Shown: in pieces, positions 39,386 through 50,716 of the stretch
How the letters are laid out: every line of letters starts with the position of its first letter
How positions within the stretch are numbered: the stretch's first letter is position 1
Source of the DNA: Kuschelorhynchus macadamiae
Lineage: Eukaryota > Arthropoda > Insecta > Coleoptera > Curculionidae
DNA: 64,000 nt
Reading direction: 5' to 3'
Assembly (NCBI GenBank): GCA_030620095.1
Contig: JAUTXW010002468.1
Coordinates: forward strand, 62,001-126,000
The notes under the pieces: model-generated
The model's input: the letters and a program-made list of their open reading frames with translations, nothing else
What the model was told of the DNA's origin: nothing
Databases searched by the model: none
Position numbers and translations under genes: made by a program

Positions 39386-40829
39386 CCATTGCATGGTACA
39401 ACAACTGGGAAGGATATTTTCAATGCTGTTTATGGACTTTTGCAAAAGTACAATTTAGATTTGTCAAAAATGTGTTCCGTTGCAACAGATGGAGCTCCTT
39501 CAATGACTGGAGTAAAAAATGGCTTCGTTAAAATATTACAGACAAAGATCAGATTTTTAGAGAAACGCTCAAAAGGCAGTGACAAACCAGATTTTTATCG
39601 TATTCATTGTATAATCCACCAAGAAGTTTTATGCTCAAAAGTGATCAAATATGGAAAGTGTTTTAAAGTCAGGCCTTAATCAGCGACAGTTTTCTGCATT
39701 TTTATGTGATTTAGAAAGTGAGTACACTGGTTTACCATATTATGCAGAGGTGCGATGGCTTTCGTGTTCTATGATACTCGACCTGTTTTGGAAACTCAAA
39801 GAAGAAATACGCGTTTTCATGGAAACAAAAGGAGAAAATTTCAGCTTTTTATGCGATGTACCTTTTTTACAAGATCTTTCATTTATGGTAGATATCACAA
39901 AACACTTGTCGAACTTAAATACGAAATTGCAAGGGCCACGTCAAGTTATTACAGATATGCATGATCATGTGAAAGCTTTCAAGTAAGTGTAAGATGATGT
40001 TGTGGGAAAAACAGTTAGCAGAGGATAATCTGTCACGTTTTCTGACTTGCAAGGCATATCAGGAAAGCACAAGTGTCCCAATATCATACAAAGTATATTC
40101 AGAGAAAATGAGAAGCCTTCTGGCAGAATTTGAGAAGCGTTTTCAGGATTTTAAGAGCCAACAAAACAATTTTTCTCTATATACTGGTCTTTTCACTATC
40201 GATATTGATAAAATTCCCCCTCACTTGCAAATGGAAGTAATTGAGATTCAGTGTCAGACCCATTTAAAAGAAAAATTTGTTTTGGTACATTCGAATTTTA
40301 TAAGTACTTGCCTGTTCAATACCAAGAAATGAGAAAATTTGTCTGTAAATTTCGACAGAAAATATATTTTGGCGCCGGAACTTTTGTATAATTCTCCTAA
40401 GCACTAAGTGAAGTTTAAGAGTATTTTTAAATATATCTTAACAACTACCAGTATCGTCCTTAAAATCTGCCTAAAATTGAAATACAAACAAAGCCATGTG
40501 ACAGTTAGTGTTACATAGTTGCCGAATGTTGCATATATCTTTAGAATAGTTGATTGAATAATAATTACCTGTGTTAAGTTTCGTTATATATTGATAGAAT
40601 TTCGTTTTAAACTTTAATTTGTAACAATTGCCTATATTTGTGAATAAAAATTAACTTTTGATGATAACTAGGCTTAGGATATATGCATTCGCATGAAAGC
40701 ATATGCAAATGCATATTTTGGCAATTTTTGTATTTAAATGTATATTTTGCAGTTATTACAGGAAAAATGCATATCTTTAAGAATGTTACAAATAATTTTT
40801 TACACATTGTGGCGTGAACATTGTCCAAT

Positions 40830-42311
40830 ATGCCGAAAGAAAAGCGTTCTTTAAGTGCGGTATTAAATCAATTCGTGAAAGATTTTCCTGATTTTACGAC
40901 TGACGGTTTTGTGCTGTTTTGTAAATACTGTGATGTTCCTGTTACTGCGAACAAGAAATTCCAAGCGACACAACACATAGGAACATCAGATCCAAAAAAG
41001 TAAAAAGTGTGCTCAGAAACAAGTTTTAATTACCACAGTATTTTCACCAGCACCGGGACCCAAACGATCAAAGTTCAATGAGGATTTGTGCAAGACGTTT
41101 ATAAGTGTGGATATTCCACGGGATAAATTAAGTAATCCTGCCCTGAAGTCATTTTTAGAACAGTACACAAAGACATCAATTCCACATGAATCCACGTTAA
41201 GGAAAAGCTATGTTCCAGATTTGTACAATAAGACAGTTACCGAATTGTGGGAAAAAGTAGAATATAAAAGTATATGGGTGTCACTAGATGAAACAACTGA
41301 TGTGGAAAAGAGATGTGTTGCTAATTTTATTTTGGATATGTCGGGTCTAGAAGCAGAAAGGGATAAATCATATTTACTTACAATAAAGACCTTAGACAAA
41401 GTAAATCATTCAACTGTTGCTGGATTTTTCAACGACTCTCTCACTTTTTTATGGCCCGGTGGTATTAAATATCATAGACTGTTAGTGGCAATTACAGATG
41501 CTGCTCCATACATGTGTAAAGCAATGAGTAGTCTACAAATATTGTACCCTAAAATGATACGTGACACATGTTTTGCCCATGGACTCCATCGAGTTGCAGA
41601 ACAAGTTCATGATTTTTATCCACGAGTGAACGATCTGATTTCCTCGGTAGAGAAAGTATTCCTAAAAGCCCCGACTCGGGTAGAAAAATGTAGGGTAACT
41701 GGAGGAAACTTCCCCCTGCCCCCATCACCAATTGTAACTAGATGGAGAACTTGGACAAAACGCTGCCATTTATTACGCAGAACATTTCGAGGCAATAAAA
41801 AACATAGTCAACCATTTTAATGCGGAATACTCACATTGTATACAAGAAGCACAAAACGTTTTGCGCAAAGAAGATGTAAGTGAGGATTTAATTTACATTA
41901 AAAACAATTTTTCTTGCTTGTCTGATACTATAAAAAAATTGGAGATGAAAGGACTTTCTTTGTCAAAAATCGTAGAAATGATCGAAAAAGTGAGTGAAAC
42001 TATAATTAACACTAAAAATAAAGTAATTTCTCAAAAACTAGCTACGGTTGTACAAAAAATTGAAAAATATTAGTGCAGTTTTGTGCAATAAAGAGACATT
42101 GAATCCAGATAATGAATAGATTTTAATAAACAGTGATTTGAATTTGTTTGAATATGTTCCAATTGTATCTTGTGATGTTAAACCAGTATTTTCTGAGTAT
42201 AAGATACTATTGTCAGACCATAGAAGAAAATTTGAATTTGATAGTTTCTTACATCATATAGTTATAAAATGTAAACGCAACTTGTTGAATAGCGTAAACA
42301 ATAAATTTTAA
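40830..42311 (+). pseudogene. hAT transposase, CGGBP1-like, frameshifted
   Basis: It starts MPKEKRSLSAVLNQFVKDFP with a BED-type finger (GFVLFCKYCDVPV, then TQHIGTS), as in CGGBP1, a domesticated hAT relative. A frameshift near 41000 precedes SIPHESTLRKSYVPDLYN and IWVSLDETTDVEKR (catalytic region), VAITDAAPYMCKA, and CFAHGLHRVAEQVHDFYP with TRWRTW (41086-41820). Another shift near 41750-41810 precedes a helical region (41861-42073) and, after a stop, a C-terminal dimerisation-like end (FSEYKILLSDHRRKFEFDS) closing at the TAA 42309-42311. At least three lesions make it inactive. The shared TSD and ends tie it to the 40669-46878 element. Confidence 0.8.
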
Positions 42312-42458
42312 ACAAGTTTTTTAGTTAGTTTCCCCGCACGGGGGTAATGTGCCTGCACATTACTTGGGGAGTGACGCCCCTACGGGTCCGAGTTACCTAG
42401 GCCACCGAGGGAAACTGGTGGTACGTGGACCACCAGGGGTAAATGGTGGAATACATGA

Positions 42459-43914
42459 TTGATGTCCAACAAACAGAAATCATTTACGGTGCAGGGGGTC
42501 GGAACCCCAGTACCGGTCTGTCCTAGTGGTGTGAAAGCAGGCCCTGTCAGACCGTCAGCCAGCTACTGCGGTACTTCTAAAGTAGGTGACCAGGCTTTGG
42601 AAGTTAATATTACTACTGGAAATTCCTTCAACGGGAATCGAAACTCAAAATTCGACTTCCCTCCCTTAAGCGGGCCCTGAAAAGACCCAGAGTAGATTCG
42701 CCTATTGAAACATTCAACACGTTTGATAAGTTCTGTGTAATTAAAAATCCAGAAGGTTCATTTAAAGATACATCCCCTTTTTTGTTACACAAAGCTTTAC
42801 AAGCATATTTTGGAAATTTATCAGATACTAAAAAGTTATCAGATGGTACATTACTTATTGAAGTATCAAATGAAAATCAATCCCGCAAAGCAGTAAATCT
42901 TACTAAATTACATACTTTCGATGTCACTACAACCTGCACATATTTCCCTAAATTTTATTAAAGGCATAATTACCTGCAAAAAACCTAGTAAACTGTACTG
43001 AACAAGAGATCCTTGAAAACCTGCAAGACCAAGGCATTGTAAATGTTAAACGCATAATACATAAAAGAAATGTCAAAGAATTCCTCACCAGTAACTACAT
43101 CCTTACCTTTAAACCTCATTCCCTCCCCCCTAAAGTTTTCGCTGGATGGTACTCCTTAAGAGTACGTCATTTTATTGCAGAACCTTTCAGATGCTTCACC
43201 TGCTACAAATTTGGTCATTCGTCAAGTAGATGCCCAAATTCCCCCACTTACCCATCTTGCGGTCATACTCCTCATCCTGATTCCCCTTGTTCATTACCTC
43301 CTGTTTGCACAAATTGCAAAATGGACCATTCGCCAAGATACAAAGGTTGCCAGATATATAAAAAAGAATTTGAAATTCAAAAAATTCGAACCGTTGAAAA
43401 AATCTTATTTTGATGGTGCTTCTTTCGCTACATCATATAGCGCTATTGCTTCAAAACAAATAGCTTCCACCGTCAATAAAGTTTCAGTATCCACTCAACG
43501 CGACATTAATCCTAGTAATCCTATCGCAAATCCTTCAATCACCAAATCCCTACCTCCTTCTCTTCCTCCTCTACCCCCGTCTACCCCTCCCCCCGAACGT
43601 CACGCTTCCTCTCCATCAACACATCCAATAAACAAACCCTCCAAAAACCACGAACCCAAAAATCCTCCCCGATATCATCATAGATCCTCTAGCTCTAAAC
43701 CCCCATCTAAATGTCACTCTAGCCCCCCAAAGAAAAAAAATCCCCATCGAGAGATCGGTCATCATCAACATCCAAAACATCTAAAATCTTAAAATTAGCT
43801 ACTCATTCCTCCAAAGAAAGTCTTTGCAGTGACGTGTCAGTAGACGAGGTCTCTCATTCATATTCCAGCACTCCTCCGAACAAACAAAACCCTAAATCTT
43901 CCCAACCCAAAAAG
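42459..43914 (+). pseudogene. Non-LTR ORF1 (gag-like) with zinc knuckles
   Basis: Successive frames begin at 42459 (a Ser/Gly-rich start) and 42680 (FDKFCVIKNPEGSFKDTSP and TLLIEVSNENQSRKAVNL, an RRM-like gag fold). Another near 43140 holds FRCFTCYKFGHSSSRCPN, HTPHPDSPCS and PPVCTNCKMDHSPRYKGC, three consecutive Cys/His knuckles. A Pro/Ser-rich tail runs to about 43914. Stops after FPKFY and LSGP and other shifts break it. ORF1 proteins of this group bind element RNA. Confidence 0.75.
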
Positions 43915-43925
43915 TAAAATTCAAG

Positions 43926-46745
43926 ATGCTGCCAATCCTACAATGGGACTTAAATGGTTTTTCTCCTAGAAAAGAAGACCTACAATACATTATCTCTACT
44001 TATAATCCCTCTATTATTTGCTTACAAGAGGCAAACTTCAAACATAGTACTTTTATCCCCTTAAAAAACTACAACATCCACTTTCTGAAGAGAAAAGATG
44101 CATCCAGATCATCAGGAAGCGTAGCAATTTATATTCACAACACCTTAGACTATAATCCCATTACCACATTCACTAATTTAGAAACTTGTATAATATCAAC
44201 ATATTTTAAACATTTAACTACCATATGTTGTCTTTACCTTCCCCCAAACTCTCCTCTCTCTATAGATCATTTAAATACTCTCAAATCAGAACTTTCAATC
44301 AATCCCCTATGGGGCTCTTCTTTTACCAACTCTAAAGGTAAAATAATAGAGGAATTCATTCAAAAAAATTCCATCTCCATTTTAAATCAAAACTCCCCAA
44401 CTTTCATCATCTCTTTTTCTGGCTCCTTTTCCACAATTGATCTCTCTTTACGCAGCCCATCACTTCAACATGAATTTCAATGTGGCATACTAGAGGATAC
44501 ATATGGAAGTGACCACTACTCAATCTTGCTCAGATCCTCACACACAAATTAAATGGAATCTTAGCAAAGCAAATTGGCACCTATTCCAATCTACTATAAA
44601 ATCACCTCCCCCTAACTTTACAAATGTGGACTCATTCTTGGAGACTTTCGTATATGAAATTCTTTCAGCAGCATCTATATCAATCCCTACAATTTCATTT
44701 TCATATAAAAAACCCCCAGTACCATGGTGGTCCAAAGAATATTCCAAGGCAATTCAACAAAGGAAAAAAACATTAAACCTATTTAAAAGACATCCATCCC
44801 CAGAAAATTTTATAAACTTCAAAAAACAAAGATCTATAACTAAAAGAACAATAAAAAATGCCAAAATTCAATCCTGGCGAAATTTTACCTAAAATATAAA
44901 TTCCCAAATGTCTAGCAAAGAAATTTGGAGACATATAAACAAAATGAAATCCTCTCCGCCTAGATCAATCCCGGGTCCCCTAGTAAATAACTCTTGGACT
45001 ACTGACACGAAATCCATTACCACTTCCTTTGCAAAATTCTTTAAAGACAAATCATCAAATCAATCATACCATCCCCTATTTCAAGAACTAAAACAAACAT
45101 TAGAATCCATCCCTATAAACTTCAATAACCCAATCATATATGAATATAATACTATTTTCACCATGCGGGAATTAAAATTGGCTATGAAAACTGACAAAAA
45201 ATCCGCTCCAGGTCCCGACGGCATTATCACGCCCATGTTATCAAACCTTCCCTTACCTCTGTTACAAACCTTACTCAGTTTTTACAACCACCTATGGTTA
45301 TACGATCTTTTCCCTACCTCTTGGAGATCTGCTATTTTAGTCCCAATAAACCAAGGAATCAACTAAGCAGCTATCGCCCAATCTCTATAACAAATCATCT
45401 CTGTAAAATTTTGGAAAGAATGGTAAATAACAGACTTACCTGGTTCCTTGAATTAAACAAAATAATAATCCCAAATCAATATGGTTTCCAAAAAAAGAGA
45501 TCCACGATTGACCACCTAGCTGGCTTAGAATCAGACATCCACGATTACGATTACGACATAACATGGAAATACAATATTCTCCAGCAATTAACCCAAATAG
45601 GCCTCAAAGGCCATCTCCCTAAATTCATAAAAAACTTTCTCTCATCTCGTTCTTTCTCAGTCCGCCTACTAAATACTACTTCACCTCGTCACTCCCTTGA
45701 AAACGGTATCCCCCAGGGCTCTGTTCTGAGTACCACCCTTTTCCTCTTATCCATGAATTTTATAAACAAACATATCCCCCCTCAAATATCCTATAGACTC
45801 TTCGCAGACGATTTAATAATCTATCATGCATCTCACTCCCCACGCACCAGCGAAAGACAATTACAATTTTGCTTAAATGATCTACTTACATGGTCCTCCA
45901 CCACAGGATATTCATTTTCCCCGCTAAAATCAACCCTTATACACTTTTGCAGAATAAGAAATTGCAGCATGATGAATAATCTTGAATTAAATAACGAAAA
46001 CATCCCACTAAAAGATAGCTTTAAATTCTTGGGTATGATTTTTGACAACAAACTAAATTGGAAAACTCACTTTGCCCATATAAAATCCATTACCCAGAAA
46101 GATCTAAATATTCTTTCCCACTCCTTCTGGGGCTCAGACTACAATATCTTAATGAAAATATATAGATGACATATATAGATGACATATATTCGACAAAAAT
46201 CCCTTCTTAATTATGGTTACTCTATTAAATCCCGCCCTTTCCTAATAGACCACCATAAATTCAACTCCCCCCTTCAGTACATCATAAGTCCAAAGAGAAC
46301 TTATGGCTGTAACATCAGACTTAGACATTTTATGGCAGTTAATAACATAGTCCTCCCTCCTACAGAAACATCCTTTACTTATCACTTTCCTCCTTGGATC
46401 ACTCCAGATATAAATTTTGACCTATTATGACAAAACAAATATATAGCCCCCCATTCTCAAATTCGATCTCATCTAAACCACCTATTATCCACTACTCTTC
46501 TTCTCTGCACATATACACAGATGGATCTAAATCTCCCCAAGGCGTAGGCTCAGCGTACTACATAACTGATAATAAATCTATCTCTTTAAAACTAAACCCC
46601 TCATCCTAAACCATCCTATCTGCAGAACTTTTAGCCATTTACAAGAGTCTAGACTATATTATAAATCACCTTTCTACAAAAAAATTCCTTATTATCACGG
46701 ACTCGCTAAGCTCTTTAAAAGCAATTCAAAACTTCTTCTTTAATT
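43926..46745 (+). pseudogene. Non-LTR ORF2: endonuclease, reverse transcriptase, truncated RNase H
   Basis: The frame 43926-44552 is an AP-like endonuclease (ILQWDLNGFSPRKEDLQ, ICLQEANFK, and near its end TYGSDHYSIL). The central GDFNAHN-type catalytic block is missing between LKSELSIN and PLWGSS. Frames 44503-44892 and 44908-45366 include SAPGPDGIITPML. The frame 45294-46169 has SYRPISITNHLCKILERM, PNQYGFQKKRST, NGIPQGSVLSTTLF and YRLFADDLIIYH (catalytic DD). The motif-A region reads DYDYDITWKYN, altered from the usual DxxxAxDxxW. RNase H begins LHIYTDGSKSP (46500) and is cut off near 46745. Confidence 0.85.
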
Positions 46746-46886
46746 GCAATAGTTCTGCTTTATTTCTGTTTTTTTGATCCGATAATAAATGCATTTTTAA
46801 GTGCATATTTTCCCTTGTATCACAGCATATTTGCATGCATATTTTTAGATTTTTAAATGCATAATTATCCTAAGCCTAATGATAAC

Positions 46887-47165
46887 ATAGCTTACGTCTA
46901 CTCAGATTCGACATTTCCAGTATCATTTTTTACACATTCCTCATTTTTCAATCATAACTCTTCTTAACCCCACTCATAATTATGTAATAAAAACGTAGCA
47001 TATTAAGCACCCAGTATCCAACAAACTTTACCACTGATGAAATTACGATAACATTACTTCATCAATGGTATGGTAGTTTTATCAGAAATTCTGAGGTGCC
47101 ATGGTTATACAGTATGGGACAAATTGACTGAAATTATAACAGAGATCTTTAAAAAAAGACTATAC
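46887..47165. other. Intron sequence, nothing recognised
   Basis: AT-rich sequence between the hAT target duplication and the donor of exon 2. An imperfect inverted pair ('ttaccactgatgaa' / 'ttcatcaatggta', about 47030-47072) is present. Confidence 0.4.
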
Positions 47166-47509
47166 CTCAATTCGTCTACATTATTTGTAACTTCTTCAAG
47201 CTTGGCCAATGCGAATTTCTTGGTCTTCGTGTTACACTTGAACTCTTTAGTAGCATTCTCTAACTTCTTAAGTAATGATGTTTTTTCTTGGAGAAGTTCT
47301 TCGAGTTGTTGTCTGGCTGCTCGGTTCTCTTTCTGGGCGAATGTTAATTGTTTAGCAATCTCTTTTTTGTCTTTATTGACAGCGTCCAATTTTCGTGACA
47401 GGACCGCGTGTTCCTTTAGTGAGGTTGTTTGCAATCTGTGTAGTTCTTCTTTAAGTTTCCTGCATTGAATCTCGAGCTGTTCTTCATTGCTAAAAGTTTC
47501 ATTTATTTT
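47166..47509 (-). CDS. Coiled-coil protein gene, exon 2
   Basis: The minus-strand acceptor GACACTTTTCAG ends at 47510 and the donor GAG|GTATAG starts at 47165. The 344-nt exon is phase 0 at its start and leaves two bases (AG) that combine with exon 3 to form an Arg codon. It encodes residues 39-153, almost entirely heptad-repeat helix: LEIQCRKLKEELHRLQ, LSRKLDAVNKDKKEIAKQL, NRAARQQLEELLQEKTSLLK and FALAKLEEVTNNVDEL. A long dimeric coiled coil is likely. Many centrosomal, Golgi or motor-adaptor proteins look like this, so function cannot be inferred. The frame is free of lesions over 114 codons, unlike the surrounding transposons. Confidence 0.9.
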
Positions 47510-47619
47510 CTGAAAAGTGTCCACAACATAAGTTGTTTAGAATAAAATAAAAAAAGCCAAACAAAAAGTAATATAGAAACTTAAGATGTGATGCTACGTT
47601 TTCATGTGCGGAAATCACG

Positions 47620-48060
47620 GAGGATTATGCTCCGGATAGACAATCCATCTGATGTAAAATAAAATACCTCTTAAATGGATCCCAACTTTGTATTGTATTC
47701 CGCATAGTTGGGATCCACTGACAGGTTTTCAAGTAGCTCAAAGCTTTTAGTTGCCAGTCATCAACGCATTGCATCCAATCGGCTGGTTAAATTAGTTTTT
47801 AAACCGGTTTTAAAACATGATTTTTGTATTGTATTTCTAAACAAGTTGACTTAAATCATTCTTCGGGCAAACACCGAGCAATTAATGTGGTTAATTTATT
47901 TGTATTTGATAAATTGTCTATTCGAATTATAATCGGCCCTTGCCAAAAATCACATATATATCCCCACTCAGAAGGCTTTGTTAACACATGTTTACACAAA
48001 AGAAATACTTGGTTATTTGACACATTGAAGTGTCTGTGCCATTGAACTAAATATCAACTT
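47620..48060 (+). repeat. Interspersed repeat, second copy (compare 1940-2200)
   Basis: The segment 47710-47960 repeats the order of words in 1940-2200: 'ccaatcggctggttaaatta', 'tttttgtattgtatttct', 'aacaagttgac' and 'cgaattataatcgg'. Upstream, 'ggatcccaactttgtattgt' and 'atagttgggatcc' (47680-47720) form an inverted pair around a short spacer. Confidence 0.55.
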
Positions 48061-48111
48061 AGGGGTATTTTCTTGATTTTGAGACAATTGACATAAAATT
48101 TAGCAAACATA

Positions 48112-48480
48112 CAGGGTGTTTCAAAAAACATGTGCTATCGCTCGTCTGGAGATTCCTCTCACAAAAATAAAACTGGGTGTTTTTATTTTATTGGTTTCTT
48201 CCAAATTTTTTCAAACGGCTGTAGCAGTCCGAATGAAATTTGGGTGGAAAGTTATTTAAAACATCACATATTTCACTGATAAAAATGGGTGAACAGCTTC
48301 AACAGGGGCGTGCGTCTGGCTGTCGCTGCAATAATTTTCTAAAAAAAAACACGTGTGCCACTGACTTTTTTTATTTTTTGTCAGCATAGTTATGTATGCT
48401 ATTTAGTGCCTGTTAAAAGTTACCTTTTGATATTTTGTCGATTTCGATCTCCTATGTGAAAATGCAATTTAATTATATAA
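48112..48480 (+). repeat. Solo mariner-type terminal repeat
   Basis: It starts TA-CAGGGTGTTTCAAAAAAC at 48110 and has the long T-rich inner sequence of related arms, including 'gtggaaagttatttaaaac' and 'aacaggggcgtgcgtctgg'. No partner arm or transposase is nearby. Confidence 0.5.
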
Positions 48481-48556
48481 TGTACCCAATACCTTTTTTT
48501 CTTAAAATTAATTAATCAATCATTTATTCCCGAGAAACAACATTGTTTATAGTAGG

Positions 48557-48732
48557 GAACTAATTAACAATTAATATAAAAACAGAAAAATATATACACC
48601 TTATTATAAATTACAAATAAATTAAAAACTGTGAATATTAAAGAGAACTAATTAATAATTAATATAAAACACACAAACGAATAAACATTATTATGAATTA
48701 CAAATAAACTAAAAACTGACGATATTAATTCT
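48557..48732. repeat. Two-copy 88-bp direct repeat
   Basis: GAACTAATTAACAATTAATA at 48557 recurs as GAACTAATTAATAATTAATA at 48645, and the remainder (an 'aattacaaataaattaaaaa' region) repeats at the same spacing. It lies just downstream of the minus-strand reverse transcriptase relic, perhaps in its 3' UTR. Confidence 0.75.
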
Positions 48733-49670
48733 GCAAAAAATGTTTCTTTAAGTGTTTTTTAAAAGTATCAATTTTGTTAATATTTTTAATCGTTTTGGTA
48801 GATTACTGTAATAATTTACACCACTGTGCAATATACATTCTTTGTGAAAATTACTTTCAAATTTTATGGTGGAGAGACTATCAGTTTTTCTTGTATTATT
48901 GTAATAAATGTTACTATTTCTAATAAAATTTAAATTCGTATTTTTTTAGTTTTAGCTGAAGAATGAATAAAAATACAAAATTTAGTTTTATACATCATAG
49001 AAATGTTTAAAAGATTTTTAGGCTTATATAGCTTAATGGTGGGCTCCAGATATGGTAAACGGTAAATACATTTTATTGACTTATTATGTGATTTTTCTAA
49101 TGGTTTTATTATTTTTTTACACTGATATTAGATACTGTGATTTTGAATAAATCAAAGCTAGAGATATATATTTTAACAAATTAAGAAAAATATAGTTTCG
49201 AATTTTAAACAAAATTCCTACTATTGGAGAAATTTGTACTCTTAAATATTTTCTATTTATGGCTTCCAAGCTAAATCTTGACCTACATATAAGCCTAAAA
49301 ATGTAATACACTTTGAATAATTAATTTGATTATTAGAAAAAAATATTGGCGGAATATTTGTATTTTGAATAATATTCGTTATATACATAAAAAAAATTCT
49401 GAAAGTTTAAAGTTAATTTTTGTGCCTTTAGTTAGTAATTAAATTTAGGTGTTTATTAATGATAACATTTATTTTTGCAAAATTATCTGATGTTTAGAGA
49501 AGGGTGGTATCATCAGCAAACAATTTAATGGAGCCTTCTAGTTTTAACAAAGATAAAGAACGTATATATATTAAAAATAAAATACCACCACATAAAATTT
49601 TTTGATACTATTCTTATTTTTGCCAATCTGAGCAAGCTGCTTTCGGTTCAACAAATAATTTTGGAACCAA
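48720..49670 (-). pseudogene. Non-LTR reverse transcriptase relic (no RNase H)
   Basis: Reading down the minus strand from 49670: NYLLNRKQLAQIG, then a gap where the GVPQGSVLGP block should be, then GSIKLFADDTTLL at about 49505 (catalytic DD). Next come CITFLGLY-type text, INRKYLRVQISPIVGILFKI, LALIYSKSQYLISV (49311-49117) and, in broken frames to about 48720, a tail with repeated Leu/Lys motifs (NYYSNLPKRLKI). The order fits the thumb and C-terminus of CR1/jockey-like elements that lack RNase H, different from the I-type copies elsewhere in the window. Stops and frameshifts are frequent, so it is old. Confidence 0.7.
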
Positions 49671-49685
49671 TTATATATTGTACCT

Positions 49686-50714
<1,029 letters not shown>

Positions 50715-50716
50715 TA

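Larger units (their letters stand above)
37903..40332 (+). pseudogene. hAT transposase, GTF2IRD2/ZBED-like, disrupted
   Basis: The N-terminal frame has a zinc-finger-like start (GNKRRLGDEHRIFQEKWELE, then IICLICNS), where the expected second Cys/His half is broken. Near 38370 IACDEGTD corresponds to the hAT IALDESTD block. After the retrotransposon insert the gene resumes as GTTTGKDIFNAVYGLLQKYN, VATDGAPSMTGVKNGF, IHCIIHQEVLCSKV and LPYYAEVRWLSCSMIL (39390-39986). It continues at 39994-40332 with IPPHLQMEVIEIQCQTHLKE before a stop. Related domains are found in the hAT-derived part of GTF2IRD2. Frameshifts at about 39665 and 39985, a missing segment at the insertion site and no visible C-terminal dimerisation end show it is dead. 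Confidence 0.75.
37440..40400 (+). mobile_element. hAT-superfamily element (GTF2IRD2-like) interrupted by a retrotransposon
   Basis: The region holds a transposase-like gene split by a non-LTR insert at about 38420-39385. The left non-coding part has CATGCGGCCCAG-type sequence (37460) resembling hAT ends, then a probable promoter and 5' UTR to the ATG at 37903. The right end after 40332 is not defined, and I found no target duplication. Confidence 0.6.
42320..46770 (+). mobile_element. I/jockey-type non-LTR retrotransposon, 3'-truncated, nested in hAT
   Basis: The 5' region (42325-42458) is GC-rich ('agtttccccgcacgggggta', 'accgagggaaactggtgg') and looks like an intact 5' UTR/internal promoter region. 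ORF1 and ORF2 follow in order. The element stops abruptly inside RNase H near 46745, where hAT subterminal sequence resumes ('ttttgatccgataataaatg'). Loss of the 3' end with a retained 5' end is the reverse of usual 5' truncation and implies a later deletion. Confidence 0.8.
40661..46886 (+). mobile_element. hAT element (CGGBP1-like) with perfect 8-bp target duplication
   Basis: The element runs 40669-46878 with ends TAGGCTTAGGATATATGCATT (left) and, on the minus strand, TAGGCTTAGGATAATTATGC (right). ATGATAAC at 40661-40668 and 46879-46886 is a perfect 8-bp target duplication. TGCATAT/ATGCAT words recur in both subterminal regions. A later non-LTR insertion (about 42320-46770) expanded it from roughly 1.75 kb to 6.2 kb. 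Confidence 0.9.
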
